A DNA stretch of 64,000 nt from GCA-2746795 sp963747345 (GCA_963747345.1 CAVVFA010000009.1:558001-622000), one strand, 5' to 3'. Numbered from the stretch's first letter, positions 19,605 to 29,451 are shown. Numbers and translations are program-made. Notes: a model not told the origin generated them from the sequence alone.

Positions 19605-20503
19605 GCAGTTTCTTCTTATTACTAACCGTCGCGTTCTTCTCGTTTTTCTTTTTCTTAATTGCGGAACCGCTTTTCCGCTTTTTCTTACGTCTGCTGGGCG
19701 TTTATGCCGTAGTGGAAGAAGGCACCTGTCATGTTTATGTGCTGTTCGGCAAAGTGGTTAGTGTTCTGGACGACCCAGGTTTGCAACTTTTATGGCTAAA
19801 AATGGGGCCAAAAGCATTGTTTGTGCGCTGGATGGGTCAACGACATATTCTAGATATGCGTCTCGACCAAAAATACCTGCGCAGTCTGCCGGTCAACTCA
19901 GAAGAAGGAGCGCCGATGGGTATCGGCATCTGGTATGAGATGCATATCAGTGACCCGGTCGCTTACCTGTTTAAGAACACAGATCCCAGAGGTTCCCTGG
20001 CGGCCAACGTGAGCAATGCTACGGTGCGCACCTTGAGTAACATGCCTCTGGAAGATATGCTAGAAACACGCCACATCATGAGCCGTGCCGTGCGCACAGA
20101 AGTCTCGCCAAAATCTGAGGAATGGGGCTATAAATTAGGTTCTGTTTACATCCGCAAGGTACATTTCCGAGATGCAGGCATGATCCGGCAAATTGAGGAG
20201 AAAGTGGTGAACCGTCTGCGCCAGGTGACATCTGCGATTCGGCAGGATGGAGCCAATCGGGTGAGCATCATCACCAGTTCAGCGGAACGGAAAGCGGCTG
20301 TAGAGTTTGCCAAAGCCAACGCCATGCGACCTCAGATTGTGGGTGAAGCCCTGCATAAAATCAGCGAAGATCCAGAGGTAGCCAGCGCCATGTTTGAAGT
20401 TCTAGAAACAGAAAACCTTTTGAAGAGCAGTGCCCAAATCACGCTGCTGCCGGAAGGCCATGAGTTGATGAAGGAAATGATAGGCGCAGAAACCGCAAAA
20501 TAA
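19601..20503 (+). CDS. SPFH/Band 7 membrane protein, second of a pair
   Basis: A 300-aa protein with a very hydrophobic Phe-rich N-terminal segment (residues 4-33), then a Band 7 domain (YAVVEEGTCHVYVLFGKVV, VNSEEGAPMGIGIWYEMHI, NATVRTLSNMPLEDML) and a C-terminal helical region (SSAERKAAVEFAKANA). It is translationally coupled to the preceding SPFH gene. The two proteins are clearly diverged, as in HflK/HflC pairs. A 15-bp hairpin 15 bp after the stop closes the unit. Confidence 0.83.
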   Translation: MSSFFLLLTVAFFSFFFFLIAEPLFRFFLRLLGVYAVVEEGTCHVYVLFGKVVSVLDDPGLQLLWLKMGPKALFVRWMGQRHILDMRLDQKYLRSLPVNSEEGAPMGIGIWYEMHISDPVAYLFKNTDPRGSLAANVSNATVRTLSNMPLEDMLETRHIMSRAVRTEVSPKSEEWGYKLGSVYIRKVHFRDAGMIRQIEEKVVNRLRQVTSAIRQDGANRVSIITSSAERKAAVEFAKANAMRPQIVGEALHKISEDPEVASAMFEVLETENLLKSSAQITLLPEGHELMKEMIGAETAK

Positions 20504-20518
20504 CGAGTACTTGCTTAT

Positions 20519-20551
20519 AGACCTCCGAGGTTTCCAAAACCTCGGAGGTCT
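20519..20551. terminator. 15-bp hairpin AGACCTCCGAGGTTT
   Basis: Perfect arms 20519-20533 and 20537-20551 with a CCA loop, 15 bp after the SPFH pair, followed by TTAAATA. It is probably a terminator. A similar 16-bp arm (AGACCTGACAGGTTTA) occurs at 45642-45736, so these hairpins may belong to one loose family. Confidence 0.65.
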
Positions 20552-20696
20552 TAAATACCCCCACCCAAACACCCCAACAAGAGATTAAAAAACACCATAT
20601 CCTGAGCCGTCTCATTTGACATATCTTATCAATTGAGAGAGGCTTATAGGTTGTGAACAAAATTTTGGTAAATTTACTTTTAAGATAGGAGTGACA

Positions 20697-22327
20697 ATGA
20701 AAAAAATACTGTACCTTTCTGTTCTGATTCTGGCCTTAGCGTTAGCCGCCTGTGGTGGATCAGACCCCACAGCCACACCGGCACCGGCCCCGACGGATGT
20801 GCCGCCAACGGCCGTTATTGAACCCACTGAAGCGCCCGCCACAGAAGTACCGCCCACAGAAGTAGCAACCCGTGAAGACCCAGCTATGTCTGGCACACCT
20901 CTGGATTCTATGACCCACACACCAGACCCAGAACTGGTTGGCAAGACCTGGGCCTGGGAAGCGCGTGACCCCAATGGCAACGCCATTGATGCCATCACCG
21001 TAACCAATCCTGAGAACTACACCCTTGTTTTCAATGAAGACGGCACCTTTAATGCCAAAGTGGACTGCAACAACGCCAACGGCCGTTATGCAACAGATCA
21101 GCCCGGCAGCATCTTCATGGAACTCGGCGCAATGACCATGGCCGCCTGTCCAGATGGCTCGTTAGCTGACAGCATGATGCAAATGTTTGGCCCGGCCCAA
21201 GATTACCGTTTTGAAGAAGATGGTACCGTCCTGGTCTTCCCCTGGGTGGCAGGTGGTCCAGTAGATTATTACCGCCTGCTCGAAGTAGCTGATATTGACC
21301 TGCCCGAACCAGCCGCAGACGCTGCCACTGGCACCGTCACGGCTCCTGATGGCATCTTCCTGCGCACAGGCCCCGGCACCAACTATCCCTACGTGGGCGC
21401 GGCTCCTTTTGGCGAAACCGGTGAAATCATCGGCGTGAGCGAAGATGGGCAATGGTGGCTGGCAGCAGCTCCCAATATGCCAGGCGGCCAGGTTTGGGGT
21501 TCGGCCGCATTCATTGAAGTGCAAAACACAGAAGGCGTACCCGTTGTGCAAGCTCCGGCTCTGGATGTGACCCTTGTTGATACACCATGGGAATGGGTCT
21601 CGACCACAGATCCGGTGCAAGGCACTGTGGCTGTCAACGACCCCAGCCGTTACGTCGTTCTCTTTCAATGAAGATAACACTGCCTTTATCAAAGCGGACT
21701 GCAATAACGTTCAGGCCACTTACGTGGTAGATGGCAGCAATATCAGCATTGCTCCAGGCCCTTCCACCATGATGGCCTGCCCTGACGATTCGTTGGACAG
21801 TGTGTTCTTGCAACAACTGAGCAGTGCCGCCATTTACTTTATTGATGGCGGTAATCTGTATCATGGATATGCCCGCCGACAGCGGCACGATGCGCTTTGT
21901 ACCCCAAGGCGCTCCAATTCCAGTGCCGGATCCGCCAGCAGGTGAAGCAGAAGGCAGCACTTTCTATCTGGAATCCTTTGGCCCTGTAAGCGCCCCGCAG
22001 CCAGTTATCGCTGGCACCAGCATCACAGCCAGCTTTGCCGGTGACACCATTTCTGGTTTTGCTGGCTGCAACAATTACTCCGGCATGATGACGCCAGTAG
22101 ATGATCACTTCACCATCAGTGGCATTGCCACAACTTTCATGTTCTGTGAAGAACCAGCCGGTGTGATGGAACAGGAACAGGCTTACCTGCTCGGTTTGAC
22201 AACCGTGGGTGGTTATAAATGGGAAGAAACCCTGGTCGGCAGTTCCACGTTGGTAACACAGGGTCAACTGTTCTACATGCTGCCAGATGGTAGTGCAGGT
22301 GTGATGAACTTCGTTTCCACTCATTAG
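20697..22327 (+). CDS. Lipoprotein with META, SH3 and META domains (two frameshifts)
   Basis: Start ATG 20697 (an in-frame GTG lies at 20691). The signal sequence ends in the lipobox LAAC, then a Thr/Pro linker. Domain order: META/HslJ-like 1 (VGKTWAWEARDP ... ALGAMTMAACPDG region), bacterial SH3 (APDGIFLRTGPGTNYPYVG), META 2 (VDTPWEWVSTTDP), META 3 (EGSTFYLESFGP, FAGDTISGFAGCNNYSG). Frame breaks lie near 21663-21667 (extra base in TTTCAAT, giving VVLFNEDNTAF when removed) and near 21863 (extra A in CATG, giving LYLDMPADSGTM). Both are +1. It is paralogous to the lipoprotein at 25761. META domains are linked to envelope stress in other bacteria, but the role here is unknown. Confidence 0.82.
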
Positions 22328-22379
22328 TTTGAATCAGAGCGAGTCGCTGCTCTGATAAATTAATTCTCGCAGTAAAAAA

Positions 22380-22414
22380 GTAGAGACATTGGCTGCCAAT
22401 GTCTCTACCTTTTT
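22380..22414 (+). terminator. Rho-independent terminator
   Basis: 13-bp perfect stem GTAGAGACATTGG/CCAATGTCTCTAC with CTG loop (22380-22408), then C and five T residues. It ends the META lipoprotein transcript. Confidence 0.9.
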
Positions 22415-22612
22415 ATCCGCTCAGTCCCAGAGATGCGGCACACTTGAAAATGTTGTTTTTGCAGTACGTTTCACTGAAAAAGTGTTTCACACCTGAACGC
22501 TTTTCTTTTTTCTTGCGCCCAAAGAATATATAATGATTTTGGAATCGTGCGTTTAAAAACTTGCTATATTATGGTCAGCTTGAGGCTGACACCAGGGTTG
22601 TGGAGGTTATTC

Positions 22613-23158
22613 ATGTCCGAAACAAAGATTGAAATCGAGCTTTCTCTGAATACGGTGGAAGCGTTTTTTGCTGAACCAGACGCCGATCCGTTCGACCCGG
22701 AGAGCCGTTATATTTCTGGTCTTGATGAGGTGGTGGGGCAAATGCGGTTGAAGCCACGAGACTTGGATGATCCATCCCGCCTCACGATTCGATTGCCGGA
22801 AACGGCCGTTACCCCCGATACCCAACCTACCCTCAAAGCCGCCCTGGATCGGTATTGCCACGCGAAGATTACGGAAAACCAACAGACTATCGATGAACTC
22901 CGGGTAGGCAGCCGCCGACAAACAATTAGCGCTTTTGCCATTGTGGTAGTTCTCGCTTTACTGGCTATTGCCTTGCTTTATTTCATTCCCGAGTTACAGG
23001 CAGTGAGTGGAGCCCTTATTGGCTTTGTCGGTATCGCTATTTGGGTTATTTTGTGGGATCCCATCTACAACTACGTCTATGCCTGGCGGCCTAATTATCT
23101 GGATATCAAGGTGTTCGAAAATCTGCTGACCACCGATCTACTGGTTGAAAGCCTCTAG
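22613..23158 (+). CDS. Membrane protein with two C-terminal TM segments
   Basis: A 181-aa protein. ATG 22613 is chosen over an upstream in-frame ATG because GGAGG lies 9 bp before it. Residues 1-100 are soluble and acidic (IEIELSLNTVEAFFAEPDAD). Two adjacent membrane segments follow (AFAIVVVLALLAIALLYF and ALIGFVGIAIWVILW), then a short tail. No family is recognised. It is monocistronic, lying between two strong terminators. Confidence 0.75.
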   Translation: MSETKIEIELSLNTVEAFFAEPDADPFDPESRYISGLDEVVGQMRLKPRDLDDPSRLTIRLPETAVTPDTQPTLKAALDRYCHAKITENQQTIDELRVGSRRQTISAFAIVVVLALLAIALLYFIPELQAVSGALIGFVGIAIWVILWDPIYNYVYAWRPNYLDIKVFENLLTTDLLVESL

Positions 23159-23217
23159 AGAATCATCCCCAGTCCTGTATTCTGATGTCAGGGAAGCAGG
23201 GTTTAAATTTGAGGTAT

Positions 23218-23250
23218 AAACGGCCGTTCTGGAGAACGGCCGTTTTGTTT
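23218..23250 (+). terminator. Terminator built from two AACGGCCGTT copies
   Basis: Arms 23218-23230 and 23233-23245 (AAACGGCCGTTCT/AGAACGGCCGTTT) are perfect complements, each holding one complete palindrome, followed by TGTTT. In RNA the inner CTGGAG would form the loop. Each palindrome can also fold on itself. Confidence 0.7.
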
Positions 23251-23427
23251 ATCCTAATCAGATTGGTCTGAATTTCTGTTTTGTGCCATCATCCGAACAT
23301 GACGTGACTCCAAAATGCCTATTGATCACAAACCAGGTGTGGGCATAGGCCTCACCATTCAAAAAAGTGCCGCTTCCCCCAGTTTGCCGTAAAATTAGGG
23401 GAATTATTGATTTTGACAGGAGCTTTT

Positions 23428-24702
23428 ATGGAAGCAGACACACATATTAACGGCCGTTCCCGGGTAGTCATCACTGGCGTCGGCGTCATCAGCCCGATTG
23501 GGCTGACTGCGGATGAGAGCTGGGATAGTTTGTTAAACGGCCGTTCTGGCATCGCACTCATTACCCAATTCGACTCAAGCGAACTTCCCGTCCACATTGC
23601 TGGTGAAGTGAAAGGATTTGAGCCTGGCGATTACATGAACTTCAAAGAGGCACGGCGCATCTCTCGTGGTTCCCAACTCATCATCGCCGCCACAAAAATG
23701 GCACTAGAAGATGCCAGCCTGGAAGCCCCATTTGTAAATGGTGAACGTGCCGCTACTGTCATTGGCACAGGCGGTGGCGGGCTGGAAGTGGCCGACCGCG
23801 AACTCGCTATTTTACGCACCAAAGGCTTTAACAAAGTGAGCCCCTTTGCGATGGTGGGTTTCCTGCCCAACATGCCCGCCTATCATGTCAGCGTGATGAC
23901 GGGCGCAAAAGGGCCCATCAACACTGTTGTGGCCGCCTGCGCCAGCGGCACACAAGCCATCGGGGAAGCGCTCGACTATATCCGGCACGGCCGCGCCGAC
24001 ATTGCTGTAACTGGTGGTGTAGAAGGATTGATTCACGAATCCGCGTTCACCGGATTTGCCCGGATGCGGGCATTATCATTGCGCAATGATGAGCCAGAGA
24101 GAGCCAGTCGCCCCTTCGATAAAGACCGAGATGGTACCATCTTGAGTGAAGGCGCAGGCATCTTGGTGCTTGAACGTCTGGATCATGCGCTGGCGCGTGG
24201 TGCGCATATTTATGCGGAAATTGTAGGCCATGCCACCTCTTCTGATGCCTTCCACATTTCCCAACCAGACCCAGAAGCAGGCGGCATGTACCGCGCCATG
24301 AAATGGGCTTTAGAAGACGCCCAGGTAGAACTGGATCAAGTTGATTACATCAACGCCCACGGTACCTCCACACCGATGAATGACACGACCGAAACATTTG
24401 CTATTAAACGCCTGTTTGCGGAACGTGCCTATGAAATCCCCGTCAGCAGTTCTAAATCTGTAACCGGTCATGCGCTGGGGGCAACGGGTGCCATCGAGGC
24501 TGTCTTTTCAGCGTATGCACTAGAGAAAGGCATCATTCCCCCCACCTGGAATTATGAAACCCCAGACCCGGAATGTGACTTGGACTATGTGCCAAACGCT
24601 CCCCGCAAAGCGAATTTAGAATACGTTTTGTCTAATTCGTTTGGCATGGGCGGGCAAAATGCTTGCCTCGTTTTCAAACGGTATCCAAACGGGCAAGTGT
24701 AA
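23428..24702 (+). CDS. fabF: Beta-ketoacyl-ACP synthase II
   Basis: Condenses acyl-ACP with malonyl-ACP in fatty-acid elongation. ATG 23428 follows AGGAG; the first in-frame ATG upstream lacks such a site. Thiolase fold of 424 aa. Active-site Cys in VVAACASGTQA, catalytic His residues in NAHGTSTPMND and SVTGHALGATG, and C-terminal SNSFGMGGQNACL. Normal FabF length with no missing residues. It is followed after 17 bp by a membrane zinc metallopeptidase gene and both end at one terminator. There are no other fab genes in view, so it could also be a specialised KAS II paralogue. Confidence 0.92.
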   Translation: MEADTHINGRSRVVITGVGVISPIGLTADESWDSLLNGRSGIALITQFDSSELPVHIAGEVKGFEPGDYMNFKEARRISRGSQLIIAATKMALEDASLEAPFVNGERAATVIGTGGGGLEVADRELAILRTKGFNKVSPFAMVGFLPNMPAYHVSVMTGAKGPINTVVAACASGTQAIGEALDYIRHGRADIAVTGGVEGLIHESAFTGFARMRALSLRNDEPERASRPFDKDRDGTILSEGAGILVLERLDHALARGAHIYAEIVGHATSSDAFHISQPDPEAGGMYRAMKWALEDAQVELDQVDYINAHGTSTPMNDTTETFAIKRLFAERAYEIPVSSSKSVTGHALGATGAIEAVFSAYALEKGIIPPTWNYETPDPECDLDYVPNAPRKANLEYVLSNSFGMGGQNACLVFKRYPNGQV

Positions 24703-24719
24703 AGCCTCAGGAGTAAAAA

Positions 24720-25406
24720 ATGTTCTACTTCGATCCGACTTATCTTTTTATATTCTTCATCACCCTAATTATTTCAGTTGGGGTGCAAATGTATCTAAAA
24801 TCCAGTTTCAAAAAATGGTCTCAAGTGGCAAACGGCAGTCATATCACTGGTATTGATGCCGCCAGAACCATCTTTGCCCGCACCTCTCTACAAGCCATCT
24901 CCCTGGAGGCGATTCCTGGTGCGATGACCGACCATTTTGATCCGAGAAGCAATGTTGTCCGCTTATCAGACCCCGTGCGGAATCAACCCTCTATCGCCGC
25001 CATGGCAATTGCCGCCCATGAGTTAGGCCATGTGCAGCAGTATCAAACTGGCTCAGCAATGATTAAAGCGCGTGGCTTTTTGGTCCCCGCCGTGACATTC
25101 AGTCCCAGAATTTCTTATATTTGCCTGCTCATGGGGTTATGGTTCAATCTGACGGGGCTTCTTTGGCTTGGAATCCTCTTTTTTGGCATTATGGTCATCT
25201 TCTCCATCCTGACAATTCCGGTGGAATTTGATGCCAGTAAACGTGGCCTGAAACTATTGGACGAAGCTGGCTTGATGGTCACGGAAGAAGATCGTAAAGG
25301 GGCAAAGAGCATCCTTACGGCCGCTGGTATGACTTATTTGGCCGCAGCCGTGACATCTATTTTGCAACTACTATATTACATTAGTGTGGCGAATCGTCGC
25401 AGGTAG
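24720..25406 (+). CDS. Membrane zinc metallopeptidase, YugP type
   Basis: A 228-aa protein with an N-terminal membrane segment (FIFFITLIISVGVQMYL), the zinc motif AAHELGHVQQY, and two to three further membrane segments (YICLLMGLWFNL, LGILFFGIMVIFSILTI). The third zinc-ligand region is EFDASKRGLKLLDEAG. This is the usual layout of the PF04298 neutral zinc metallopeptidase family, whose substrates are unknown. A good RBS (CAGGAG) lies before ATG 24720. It is co-transcribed with fabF. Confidence 0.88.
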   Translation: MFYFDPTYLFIFFITLIISVGVQMYLKSSFKKWSQVANGSHITGIDAARTIFARTSLQAISLEAIPGAMTDHFDPRSNVVRLSDPVRNQPSIAAMAIAAHELGHVQQYQTGSAMIKARGFLVPAVTFSPRISYICLLMGLWFNLTGLLWLGILFFGIMVIFSILTIPVEFDASKRGLKLLDEAGLMVTEEDRKGAKSILTAAGMTYLAAAVTSILQLLYYISVANRRR

Positions 25407-25445
25407 CCCTCTCCCCAGCCCTCTCCCAAAGGGAGAGGGAGCCAA
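25406..25445. repeat. CCCTCTCCC/GGGAGAGGG hairpin repeat, copy 2
   Basis: CCTCTCCCCAGCCCTCTCCC followed by AAAGGGAGAGGGAG forms a short hairpin right at the stop of the metallopeptidase gene. It is related to the copies at 1791, 29366 and 61262. Confidence 0.7.
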
Positions 25446-25461
25446 AGTGTAAATAATTCAA

Positions 25462-25506
25462 AATCCGACGCGGCAAATAGTAACGGCCGTTGTCGGATTT
25501 TTTTGT
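25462..25506 (+). terminator. Terminator of fabF-metallopeptidase unit
   Basis: AATCCGAC (25462-25469) pairs with GTCGGATT (25492-25499), followed by a T-rich run. A complete AACGGCCGTT palindrome lies inside the loop. Confidence 0.75.
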
Positions 25507-25760
25507 ATTAACAAGATGAAAGTTTCCACCCCTTAACAGTTTATGGGCAGGTTGGCATCGCAGTCGCAGAATGGGCTATCATTCTAAAGGATTCGTTCTA
25601 CGCGCTTTAGGTTAAAGCGGGAAAGTTTTTGGAAATAAAATTGTGCAAAACCCGCTTTTCCTTGAAGGAAACCACAATTTTGCGTGTTGGTAATTTTAAG
25701 AACTTTTTGTGGTTTACCTAAGCGTCAAAAAAGAAAACCATTGTGGAAAAAAGAAAATCT
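25507..25760. other. Intergenic leader, no gene seen
   Basis: 250 bp upstream of the second META lipoprotein. It contains partial inverted repeats around 25640-25720 (AAAATTGTG ... CACAATTTT) that may form a structured leader. No coding potential or clear promoter was recognised. Confidence 0.4.
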
Positions 25761-27406
25761 ATGCGAAAAACTGTCTTCCTATTTACTACGCTGCTCGCGC
25801 TCATTCTACTGTTAGCGGCTTGTGGCGAACCGGAACCGACCCCGTTTCCTACCACAGACGCACCTGCTATTCCTGCCGAGCCAACCGCCATACCCGTGAC
25901 AAAGGCTCCTTTAGAAACAGTGCCAACGGCCGTTCCCCCCACACCCCTACCGCCTACCAATACCCCCGAGCCCACACTGATGTTCCCATGTCCCCCTTCG
26001 ACAGCATGAGCCACATGCCCGATCCCTCGCTCACCACTAAAACGTGGCAATGGTTCCGGCGTGATCCCAACGGCAGCCAGATAGCCGAAATCGTCGTGCC
26101 GAACCCGGAAAACTACACCCTCGTTTTCAATGATGACGGATCGCTTCAGGCACAATTAGATTGCAATACCGGCAACGGCCGTTACGCCACCGAAAACAAC
26201 AGCCGCATCTTCATGGAACTGGGAGCCTCCACCCTCTCTTTTTGCGACGAAGGCTCCCTCGACGCGCAAATGACCATGATGTTTGGCCCTGCCCAGACCT
26301 ACCACATTGACATCATCAATGATGAACTGGCTCTATCCTGGACTGCGGGAGGCCCCATCGACTACTTCCGCAACGCCGATTCCGCCACCATTCCGCCAGA
26401 CATGCTCGGCAAGGCGTGGAAATGGCAAAGCCTTGAATCGCCCATCATGAATGTCACCGTCGAAACGCCAGAGAACTATCTCATCCAGTTCAACGAAGAC
26501 GGCACTGTTGACCTGCAAGCCGATTGCAATCTGCTCCAGGCCACTTACACCGCCCCCACCAATCGTCTCAAGATCGACCTGTCACCCGCCAATGCCTCCG
26601 CCCTGCTCGCCGAATGCCCCGATGGGACGCTCTCCGAACTCTACTTGCTCGCCCTGGACACCACCACCAGTTTTACGCTGCTCAACAACGACTTGGTGCT
26701 TTTTGTGGGTGAAAATGGCAACGTCTTGCGTTTCATTGAGGCGGGAACTGAAGTCGCTGCCACAAGTGAGGCCAACGACGAAGCTGTCGTCACCCAACCC
26801 AGCCAGCCGGTACCAGACACGGACGAGGCAATAGGACTCGTCACCGCCCCCGATGGCCTCAACATGCGCACAGGCCCTGGCAGTACGTTCCCCAGTTTGA
26901 CCATCGTGCCGAATGGCTCCGTCCTCTCTCTCCTCGGTATCAGTGAAGATGGAGACTGGTGGCTCATTGAAAATCCAGACCTGCCTGGCGAACAAGCCTG
27001 GGTAACGACTAACTTCATTCAAGCCAGCAATATCAAAGATGTGCCGGTTATTGAAGAGCCGCCCGCCCTCACCGATTTTGCCTGGCAGTGGCTTTCTTTA
27101 ACCACGCCCTCTGAAACAACCAGTGTCGGTAATCCCAGCTTGTACACGCTTCAATTCTTGGCTGACGGCACGGCCGTTATCAAAATAGATTGCAACAACG
27201 CCAACGGCCGTTACACCACAGACAAAAACGCCATCAACATCAACCTCGGCGCAACCACGCTGGTAGCCTGCCCCGGCGAATCGCTTGATGCGCTCTATTT
27301 CAGCACATTGACTGGTGTGACCACCTATTTCTTTGAAGCCGACCACCTGTATCTGGAACTGCCAGCAGGCGGCGGCACGATGAAATTTGCGCCTATCATC
27401 AATTAA
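25761..27406 (+). CDS. Lipoprotein with META-META-SH3-META domains (one frameshift)
   Basis: ATG 25761; signal sequence with lipobox LAAC, followed by a Pro/Thr linker that includes VPTAVPPTPLPPTNTPEP. Near 25975 one base appears missing, and the frame continues as TDVPMSPFDSMSHMPDP. META 1 begins TTKTWQWFRRDPNGS, META 2 LGKAWKWQSLESP, the SH3 module APDGLNMRTGPGSTFPSL, and META 3 FAWQWLSLTTPSET with LVACPGESLDALYF. It is paralogous to 20697-22327: linker text, domain order and NANGRY motifs match, with an additional META copy. It is probably an outer-leaflet or surface-anchored sensor or binding protein; ligand unknown. Confidence 0.83.
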
Positions 27407-27419
27407 ATAGGTAACTGCG

Positions 27420-27483
27420 ATTGGAGATTAGAGATTAGAGATTAGAGACCGAATCTCCAATCTCCAATCTCTAATCTCCAATA
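27420..27483. terminator. Long hairpin of repeated GGAGATTAGAG words
   Basis: GATTGGAGATTAGAGATTAG and its continuation are followed after a short loop (CCGA) by TCTCCAATCTCCAATCTCTA, giving a stem of about 28 bp made of tandem 7-bp words. Similar structures are at 62150-62211 and, with other words, at 52807-52847. Confidence 0.65.
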
Positions 27484-27493
27484 AACTAAACTG

Positions 27494-29350
27494 ATGCGCC
27501 TCCTACTCTCCTCTAAAAAACAACTCTTCCTCGCTTTTTTTCTGCTCACCATGCTCATGGGTTGTGGGAAAACAGCGTCTACACCAGCGCCGGTTAGCAC
27601 CGCATCCCCTGCACCATCAGCCACAACCACAGCCCAGCCAACCGCCACATCCCTGCCCACAATAACAGCCACCCCATCCCCCACGCACACGCCATTCCCC
27701 ACCCCAACGCCGACAGCAACGGCCGTTTCCGCCAAACTATCTGGAGACCCGCGCCTCATCAACCTCACCGCCTCGCCCGAGCCAAAAAGCGGCGCCTCCT
27801 GCGGCCTCGTCGATGTCTTCGACTTCCCCATCGCCCCACCGGATGGCATAGGCGTCAGCCGAGGTGGCGGTGATTTTGGTCATTTTCGGGAACGGTACGG
27901 CAAGTACCATGCCGGTGAAGATTGGGGGACAGTTGGAGAAGGCTCCAACTTCGGCAAACCCGTCTACAGCGTCGGGCATGGGCGGGTGATGTATGCCCAA
28001 CCGGAAGGCTGGAACCGCGACAAAGGCGTCGTCATCATAGAACATGTCGTCGGTGAAGATCGGCAGATTATCTACTCATTTTACGGCCATCTCGACCCGC
28101 CGTCGGTGGTGTTAGAACCTGGGAGTTGTATCCAACGCGGAGAAACAGTAGGCAACATCGGCAAACCGCGCACGCCGCCGCATTTGCATTTTGAGATGCG
28201 TACCCACATGCCCTACGCCCCCGGCCCTGGTTACTGGGAAGAAGACCCCACGCTTGCCGGCTGGCTGCCGCCTTCACAAACAATTTGGCAGCAGCGCATG
28301 GCGTCTTCCCCCGGTGTCAATTGGCTGCACGAAGCCGCCGCTGGTTCCCAACCGATTGGGTTGTGGCGTGAGAACTTATTCTTGATGATTGAAAACGGCC
28401 GTTTCGATGACACTCAATACAAGCGTTTAACCCAAACCAATTTGGAAACCGGAACTGCCCAACCCAGCCCGCTCATCGGCAAAGAAATCGACAACGCCCT
28501 GCTGCATCCGCAAACCGGAACCTTGTTCCTGGAAACGGAAGATGGGGTCATGATGGCTTTTGGCGACGACTTGTTGTGGGAGAGGGAATTGGACGGCATT
28601 GGTCAATCTGATCTGCTACCTTTGCCCAACGGCGGGGTGATGGTCATTCGTGGAAATAAAATAATGGGACTATCTGAGGATGGGGTTGTTTTATGGCAAG
28701 ATGATGGGGGAAAACGGCCGTTCTCCTGGACACTAACCGACGACAGCCTCATCTACACACTCAGCGGCACAGAAAGCAGCACCTGGGCAACCAATACCAC
28801 CCAGCCCCCAACCCGCCTCACCGACAAAACCGGCTATCCCCTAACCATCGGTGAAGACATGTGGCTCTATGCCCCCGATGGCCTCTATCGCCTGCAACCG
28901 GAAGACGCGGAACTGCTTTACGCGCTTCCCCAAGCCCAACTTGCCTTCAGCGCCGCCACGCCCCTGCCCAATGGCGGCGTCCTCCTCGCCCACACCGATG
29001 CCTTTGACAGCCGGCTCATCGCCTTCAACCAGGATGGCAGTCTGCATTGGGATGTGTCCATCGCCAATCTGGAAATCGGCCCCACCAAACTTGTGACCGC
29101 CAATGAGCAAGTCTACCTGTTTATCGAAAGCAGCGACGGCAACAATCTACAAACGAAGCTCTACCACGTCAATCTCAACAACGGTGATCTAACCTACATT
29201 TTTAACGGCGGCTCCCGCCCCTTTTCTTTTAGCGACACCTGGATCGTGCCCACGAATTCATCTCAACTGCTGCTCAACAGTGCGGGTGGCGCTATTTTGG
29301 CGCTCGATCCACAGTTCGCCATAGATTCCGTGAGGGCAACAAGCGATTAA
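27494..29350 (+). CDS. Lipoprotein M23 peptidase fused to beta-propeller
   Basis: A 618-aa protein. The signal sequence has a lipobox (LMGC) and a ~55-residue Thr/Pro/Ser linker follows. An M23 (LytM-type) domain spans residues ~110-250: YHAGEDWG supplies the first zinc ligands and HLHFEMR the last, with VYSVGHGRVMYAQ between. Residues ~280-610 contain repeated WxxxL and DG-rich strands (LFLETEDGVMMAFGDDLLWE, FNQDGSLHWDV), which reads as a PQQ-type beta-propeller. M23 enzymes cut peptidoglycan cross-bridges, and the propeller could bind wall or protein partners. All zinc ligands appear present, so it is probably active. The combination on one lipoprotein is unusual. Confidence 0.82.
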   Translation: MRLLLSSKKQLFLAFFLLTMLMGCGKTASTPAPVSTASPAPSATTTAQPTATSLPTITATPSPTHTPFPTPTPTATAVSAKLSGDPRLINLTASPEPKSGASCGLVDVFDFPIAPPDGIGVSRGGGDFGHFRERYGKYHAGEDWGTVGEGSNFGKPVYSVGHGRVMYAQPEGWNRDKGVVIIEHVVGEDRQIIYSFYGHLDPPSVVLEPGSCIQRGETVGNIGKPRTPPHLHFEMRTHMPYAPGPGYWEEDPTLAGWLPPSQTIWQQRMASSPGVNWLHEAAAGSQPIGLWRENLFLMIENGRFDDTQYKRLTQTNLETGTAQPSPLIGKEIDNALLHPQTGTLFLETEDGVMMAFGDDLLWERELDGIGQSDLLPLPNGGVMVIRGNKIMGLSEDGVVLWQDDGGKRPFSWTLTDDSLIYTLSGTESSTWATNTTQPPTRLTDKTGYPLTIGEDMWLYAPDGLYRLQPEDAELLYALPQAQLAFSAATPLPNGGVLLAHTDAFDSRLIAFNQDGSLHWDVSIANLEIGPTKLVTANEQVYLFIESSDGNNLQTKLYHVNLNNGDLTYIFNGGSRPFSFSDTWIVPTNSSQLLLNSAGGAILALDPQFAIDSVRATSD

Positions 29351-29365
29351 TTATTTTGTTACTTC

Positions 29366-29445
29366 ACCTCTCACCAACCCTCTCCCCCAGGGGCGAGGGA
29401 GCGACTGTCCCCTCTCCCTTTCAGGGGGAGGGCTAGGGAGGGGGT
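29366..29445. repeat. CCCTCTCCC/GGGAGAGG hairpin repeat, copy 3
   Basis: Two adjoining hairpins (CCTCTCCCCCAGGGGCGAGGG and CCCTCTCCCTTTCAGGGGGAGG) between the convergent M23 and DinB genes. Same family as 1791-1875 and 61262-61337. Confidence 0.75.
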
Positions 29446-29451
29446 AGTTAA

